Below, in pieces: positions 22,918 to 26,803 of a stretch of DNA of 26,803 nucleotides. How positions within the stretch are numbered: the stretch's first letter is position 1; every line of letters starts with the position of its first letter. Both the position numbers and the translations under genes were made by a program. Where the stretch lies: NCBI GenBank assembly GCA_946538475.1, contig CAMNGN010000007.1, positions 1 through 26,803 on the forward strand, written 5' to 3'. This stretch comes from an uncultured Blautia sp. GTDB lineage: Bacteria > Bacillota > Clostridia > Lachnospirales > Lachnospiraceae. The notes below the pieces were generated by a model, which saw only the letters and a list, made by a program, of their open reading frames with translations, had not been told where the DNA came from and searched no databases.

Positions 22918-25164
22918 ATGAAGAAACTTGCCTGCTTTATTGTAGACCAACGATATAAGATCTTACTGATCGTGCTGGCTCTCGCGGCTGTCTGTGCTCT
23001 CCTGATTCCGCGTGTAGAGATCGTCACGGATCTGACAAGATATCTCCCTGATGATTCTCCGATGAAGACCGGGCTGGAGATCATCAAAGATGAGCTTGGC
23101 GGACTGACTACGGAGAATTCGATAAGAGTCATGTTTACCGATCTTCCTTCGGGGGAGGATATGCAGATCAAAGAACGTTTATCGGCGATTCCCGGTGTAA
23201 GCAGCGTAGGGTATCGGGCAGAGGATGAGCAGTACTGCAAGCCTCCCTACACAATGTTTTCTGTAAATACCATGTACGACTTCGGTTCGAAAGAGATCAT
23301 GGCCATAGAGCAGGAAATCAAGAAGGAGTACAGCGGGTATCATGACATGGTCTATCATGTCGATACGACCACTTCCAACACGATTCCCCCGTGGATCCTG
23401 GTTGCGGCTGTGGCGATCCTGCTTACGATCCTGTGGATCATGTCGCCCTCCTTTGTTGAGCCGCTGCTGTTTATCGTCACGATCGGTATCGCAGTGCTGA
23501 TCAACATGGGCAGCAACATACTCATGGGGAGTGTCTCACAGACCACCAATGCCATAGGCTCGATCCTGCAGCTGGCGCTTTCCATGGATTACTCCATAAT
23601 GCTGATGGAGTATTACAGACAGGAGCGGAATGAGATTACTGATGAGGGACGCACCAAAGATGTGAAAGAGCAGAAAAGTGCAGCGATGAAAACAGCCCTT
23701 GAGAAGGCTTTTCGCCCCATAACCGGAAGTTCGATCACCACAGTGGTGGGACTGTTGATGCTCGTCTTCATGAGCTTTAAGATCGGCGAGGACATGGGCA
23801 TCGTGCTTGCAAAAGGCGTGTTTATCAGTCTGCTCTGCGTGTTTACCGTGCTTCCGGTACTCATCCTTTCCTGTGAGAATGCCATTTTAAGGACACTGAA
23901 ACCGGTGCCCCATTTTCCGACCGGGGCAGTGGAAAAGATGAGCTTTCGTTTTAGAAGAATCTTTCCTGTTCTGCTTGTGGGCCTTTTTGTCCTGGTATTC
24001 TTTATGAGAGGAAATACAAATATCAGTTATACACTGGTGACAGAGAGTCCGATCGATGACGTCTTTGTAAAGAATAATGCTATCGTGCTGCTTTACAGTA
24101 ACGAGGATGAAGAGACGGTTGCCGGATTGATCGGGGAATATGAGGAGGATAAAAACGTAAGAGGCGTTCAGGCATATGCAAACACTCTGGGCAAAGCTTT
24201 TACCGGAGAAGAGCTCCTTGAGATGGCAGCAGAGATGGGAATGGAGGACGCCTTTATGGAGTTCCTTCCGGGAGAAATGGAAGAATCGGAGGCAGTAACT
24301 CTTCTGGATATGCTGATCGGGATGTGCAGCCTGAGCCTCGGCAGGAGAGAAGAAACGCCGAGGGCGACCATTCCGGAACTGCTCGATTTTATCGTAGAAG
24401 AGCTGCCTGATAATCCGCTCATCGGCAATATGATCTCGGATGAGATGATCGAAGGTGCGAAGGAGTTTCAGGGACAGATAGCGGAAGGCATTAAGAGACT
24501 TAAAGGGCCGGAGCATTCGCTGATGGCCTTGCAGACAACACTTCCGGACGAATCGGAGGAGACGGAAGCGTTTATCAGAACACTGGAGGAACGCTGCAAA
24601 GAAAGGCTGACCGGAGAGTATTATCTGATCGGAAACTCAGTCATGGCCTACGAAATGTCCGGTTCGTTTACGGGAGAATTAAACCGTATCACCATCCTCA
24701 CCGCATTGGCGATCTTCCTTGTAGTTGTTTTTACCTTCCGAAGTGTATTGATACCGGTGATCCTGGTTCTGCTCATCCAGACGGCTGTGTACGCTACGGT
24801 CGTGATCATGGGCATTCAGGGTGAGAGCATGTATTATCTGGCATATCTGATAGTGCAGAGTATACTGATGGGAGCCACTATTGATTACGCGATCCTTTAT
24901 ACAAACTACTATCGTGAGAGCAGGAAGACTGCGGATATGGAGCACTCCATACAGGAGGCCTACAGGAAATCGATACACACGATCCTGACCTCCGGCCTGA
25001 TCATCGTGATCGTGACAGCCATCCTGGGCTATGCGTTCGGGGACCCCTCTATTATGCAGATCTGTCATACGATTGCGAAAGGCGCGTCATGTTCACTTAT
25101 CCTGATCCTGTTTGTGCTTCCGGGGACACTCGCTGCGCCGGACAAATTGATTACAAGGCACTGA
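22918..25164 (+). CDS. MMPL/RND-family membrane exporter
   Basis: A 748-residue integral membrane protein of the RND superfamily, MMPL/YdfJ-like branch, which moves lipids or hydrophobic compounds with proton exchange. It has the two-fold repeat of the family: TM1 (about 12-32), an extracytoplasmic domain, a bundle of five helices, then a second TM, a second large loop (about 365-580) and a second bundle. The repeated helix that carries the proton-relay aspartate is visible in both halves, D224 in LSMDYSIMLMEYY and D656 in TIDYAILYTNYY. The start is ATG 22918 with AGGGGGTG five bases upstream; the frame is open to 22873, but that ATG has no ribosome binding site and lies upstream of the predicted transcription start. 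It stands alone, and no regulator is attached except possibly the downstream two-component pair. Confidence 0.92.
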   Translation: MKKLACFIVDQRYKILLIVLALAAVCALLIPRVEIVTDLTRYLPDDSPMKTGLEIIKDELGGLTTENSIRVMFTDLPSGEDMQIKERLSAIPGVSSVGYRAEDEQYCKPPYTMFSVNTMYDFGSKEIMAIEQEIKKEYSGYHDMVYHVDTTTSNTIPPWILVAAVAILLTILWIMSPSFVEPLLFIVTIGIAVLINMGSNILMGSVSQTTNAIGSILQLALSMDYSIMLMEYYRQERNEITDEGRTKDVKEQKSAAMKTALEKAFRPITGSSITTVVGLLMLVFMSFKIGEDMGIVLAKGVFISLLCVFTVLPVLILSCENAILRTLKPVPHFPTGAVEKMSFRFRRIFPVLLVGLFVLVFFMRGNTNISYTLVTESPIDDVFVKNNAIVLLYSNEDEETVAGLIGEYEEDKNVRGVQAYANTLGKAFTGEELLEMAAEMGMEDAFMEFLPGEMEESEAVTLLDMLIGMCSLSLGRREETPRATIPELLDFIVEELPDNPLIGNMISDEMIEGAKEFQGQIAEGIKRLKGPEHSLMALQTTLPDESEETEAFIRTLEERCKERLTGEYYLIGNSVMAYEMSGSFTGELNRITILTALAIFLVVVFTFRSVLIPVILVLLIQTAVYATVVIMGIQGESMYYLAYLIVQSILMGATIDYAILYTNYYRESRKTADMEHSIQEAYRKSIHTILTSGLIIVIVTAILGYAFGDPSIMQICHTIAKGASCSLILILFVLPGTLAAPDKLITRH

Positions 25165-25165
25165 G

Positions 25166-25194
25166 TCATGGGGACCGGTTCCTTTTTTGCATGA
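25166..25194 (+). terminator. Weak hairpin after the MMPL gene
   Basis: TCATG (25166-25170) can pair with CATGA (25190-25194), with GGGA-CCGG-TTCC (25171-25182) folding inside and TTTTTT at 25183-25188. Only the inner stem precedes the T run, and it is short with a G-U pair, so termination is likely incomplete. Confidence 0.35.
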
Positions 25195-25201
25195 TTTCCG
25201 G

Positions 25202-25207
25202 TATAAT
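25202..25207 (+). promoter_or_regulatory. Probable -10 element of the two-component operon
   Basis: A perfect TATAAT lies 53 bases before the response regulator start, but no good -35 is found 16-18 bases upstream (TTCCTT at best). An alternative extended -10, TGCTATATT (25234-25242), would put the transcript start only about 12 bases before the start codon. A regulated promoter is likely. Confidence 0.45.
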
Positions 25208-25259
25208 ATGTTCGTTACCTGAGATAATACCAATGCTATATTTTTGCGAGTAAAATAAC

Positions 25260-25955
25260 ATGCTTAGAGTAGCAATTGTAGAAGATGACCGGGATTTTGC
25301 CATGAACCTTGTCAATTTCCTGGAAGAATACGAAAAGGAAAAGAACATTCAAATACGTGTCCGCTACTTTCAGGACGGTGAGGACATCGTCGAGAATTAT
25401 CACTCGGACTATGACCTGATCCTGATGGACATACAGATGCGCTTTATGAACGGAATGCAGGCGGCAGGCAGAATACGGGAGGCGGACAACAAGGTCCTGA
25501 TCGTCTTTATCACCAACGAAGCGCAGTTTGCCATAGCGGGTTATGAAGTGAGAGCCTTTGATTTTCTGGTCAAACCTGTATCGTACGAGACATTCACAGC
25601 CAGAATGGACCGCGTTCTCGGCCAGCTCAGACAGACCCCTGAGGATTATCTACTGCTGCCTCTTTCTGACGGGGCACAGCGTGTGGATATCTACAGGATC
25701 CTGTATGTGGAGAGCCGGGGACATACGATGGAAGTTCACACACCGGAAGGAATCGTCAGGACCAATCTGAAAATGAGCGACCTGGAAGAACGGCTGCGGG
25801 ACAAAAACTTTTTCCGCTGCCACAAAGGGTATCTGATCAATCTGGAAGCGGTGGAAAAGCTGGAGGGCGACCACTGCGTGATCGGGGGAGAAAACATTCC
25901 GGTCAGCAGGAGAAAGAAAACCGGGCTTTTGGATGCTCTGACGAGGGTCATTTGA
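25260..25955 (+). CDS. LytTR-family response regulator (AgrA-like)
   Basis: A 231-residue two-component regulator. The receiver domain (about 1-120) has acidic residues D9-D10, phosphoacceptor D57 in LILMDIQM, T85 and K105 in DFLVKPV. The LytTR DNA-binding domain (about 130-231) shows ILYVESRGHTMEVH, FFRCHKGYLINL and the PVSRRKK segment. Such regulators bind paired direct repeats upstream of targets, often peptide-signalling, bacteriocin or surface genes. ATG 25260 has only a poor site (GCGAG, about 10 bases upstream), so it is weakly translated or another start is used. The kinase gene begins 1 base after its stop. Confidence 0.93.
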   Translation: MLRVAIVEDDRDFAMNLVNFLEEYEKEKNIQIRVRYFQDGEDIVENYHSDYDLILMDIQMRFMNGMQAAGRIREADNKVLIVFITNEAQFAIAGYEVRAFDFLVKPVSYETFTARMDRVLGQLRQTPEDYLLLPLSDGAQRVDIYRILYVESRGHTMEVHTPEGIVRTNLKMSDLEERLRDKNFFRCHKGYLINLEAVEKLEGDHCVIGGENIPVSRRKKTGLLDALTRVI

Positions 25956-25956
25956 G

Positions 25957-26803
25957 ATGAAAACGGCAGAAGATTTATATGCACTGAGTGCGCCCGGCTA
26001 TTTCAGCGCTTTTTCTTATATGCTGTACTCCGGGCTTTATGTATGGGTCAATCCCCGAAAATACAGTGTTCTGAAAACGATCCTGCTGCAGATCCTGCTG
26101 ACAGGATGTGTGTCAGTGTGCGCATTTTTGGCAGAGACGCCCGACCAGAGAACATATGTGTTAAGGCTCCTGATCTTTTTGCTGATCCCTGTAGCCTGCA
26201 TGAAACTGGAGATGACCGGGTCGTGGAAAAAATGCCTGTATTTTATGGCATTCGCATTTGTCCTTGCCGAATTTGCCACGGCGCTGGAATGGCATATGTA
26301 TTACTTCGGTGTAAATGTAAAGAAAGTTCCCGATATTTTATCCATCAGAATTCCCTTCTTTATCGGAGTTTACGGTCTGATCTATATCGGAGCGCTTTTA
26401 AACAACCGCACATTTCGGGAATACAACAAAGAACTGGAAGCAGACACGGAGGACATCCTGCGCGTCTGGGGAATGGCTGTATTCATCTTTCTGGCTTCGA
26501 ACATCAGCAATGTGTTCGAAGAAACGATTCTTTCTTCCTCGGAGCCGGGGGTCGTATTTCAGATTCGGGCACTGATCGACTTCACCGGAGTTTTCGCCAT
26601 GTTCCTCCTGCACATGACAGGCAAAGAGGCCTACAGCAGGATGCGTGCAGAGCAGACGCAGATGATGATGGAGCAGATGTACGCGAACTATCAGACATCA
26701 AAAAATTCCATCGCTCTGGTATCCGAGAAGTATCATGATCTGAAGCATCAGATCGCATGGCTTCGAAAGGGAGACGATTCCGCAGAGACAAAAGAATATC
26801 TGG
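25957..26803 (+). CDS. AgrC-like sensor histidine kinase (3' end outside window)
   Basis: An open frame of 282 codons runs to the window edge with no stop. The first 225 residues are mostly hydrophobic and suggest about six membrane helices, as in peptide-sensing HPK10 kinases. Next comes a helix rich in M and Q, then the dimerisation and phosphoacceptor box YH260DLKHQI, typical of AgrC-type GHKL kinases. The ATPase domain lies beyond the window. ATG 25957 is one base after the regulator stop and has no strong ribosome binding site, which fits translational coupling. The signal is unknown. No AgrB or AgrD homologue is visible in the window; they may follow. Confidence 0.85.
   Translation, partial: MKTAEDLYALSAPGYFSAFSYMLYSGLYVWVNPRKYSVLKTILLQILLTGCVSVCAFLAETPDQRTYVLRLLIFLLIPVACMKLEMTGSWKKCLYFMAFAFVLAEFATALEWHMYYFGVNVKKVPDILSIRIPFFIGVYGLIYIGALLNNRTFREYNKELEADTEDILRVWGMAVFIFLASNISNVFEETILSSSEPGVVFQIRALIDFTGVFAMFLLHMTGKEAYSRMRAEQTQMMMEQMYANYQTSKNSIALVSEKYHDLKHQIAWLRKGDDSAETKEYL

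Noticed and set aside
1..26803. tRNA, rRNA, CRISPR arrays, insertion sequences, attachment sites
   Set aside because: None recognised on either strand on reading; no regularly spaced repeats, transposase or integrase motifs. A covariance-model and IS-database scan would settle this.

Overview
The window reads as a chromosomal segment of an anaerobic Firmicute, most likely a Lachnospiraceae-type Clostridium. This rests on the gene order rel / MBL hydrolase / hemZ / HD-GYP / hisS / aspS, a HisRS with a short C-terminal domain that I associate with this lineage, DegV, an AgrC/LytTR-type two-component pair, strong Shine-Dalgarno sites (GGAGG) and two TTG starts. No outer-membrane partner genes are seen. 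Base composition is balanced and fairly even. I see no insertion sequences, integrases, phage genes, CRISPR, tRNA or rRNA. Genus is not assignable by eye.

Layout. (1) 95-8348 (+) is a tight housekeeping operon: bifunctional (p)ppGpp synthetase/hydrolase, glyoxalase-II-like hydrolase, HemZ-type radical SAM protein, a stand-alone HD-GYP phosphodiesterase, HisRS and AspRS. It ends at a 15-bp bidirectional terminator shared with a convergent lipoprotein gene. (2) 8452-15885 is the most accessory-looking part. A lipoprotein with two tandem copies of one domain (-) diverges from a four-gene export cluster (+): adaptor 1, MacB/LolD-type ATPase, adaptor 2 and MacB/FtsX-type permease. The 346-base divergent intergenic region holds a perfect-consensus sigma-A promoter for the lipoprotein, and an extended -10 promoter with a structured, repeat-containing leader for the export cluster. 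Both adaptors carry large acidic extracytoplasmic additions: a C-terminal tail in the first and an insertion of about 375 residues inside the helical hairpin of the second. A 15-codon mini-ORF links adaptor 1 to the ATPase by ATGA overlaps on both sides. (3) 15886-20964 (+): DegV lipid-binding protein, ArgRS, an unusual HAD phosphatase-CPBP intramembrane protease fusion, and an RsuA-family pseudouridine synthase. (4) 20971-22860 (+): rpsB-tsf with its own strong promoter, a leader of about 100 nt that may be structured, and a clean terminator. (5) 22863-25164 (+): a monocistronic MMPL/RND exporter with its own promoter. (6) 25202-end (+): a LytTR response regulator and an AgrC-like sensor kinase cut by the window edge.

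How the genes work together. Regions 1, 3 and 4 are translation and stringent-response functions (Rel, HisRS, AspRS, ArgRS, S2, EF-Ts, rRNA modification). Region 2 is best compared with MacAB-like Gram-positive exporters such as Bacillus YknXYZ, but it has a second, heavily elaborated adaptor and a divergent surface lipoprotein. It is the best candidate here for an incompletely described system. Its substrate cannot be read from the sequence.
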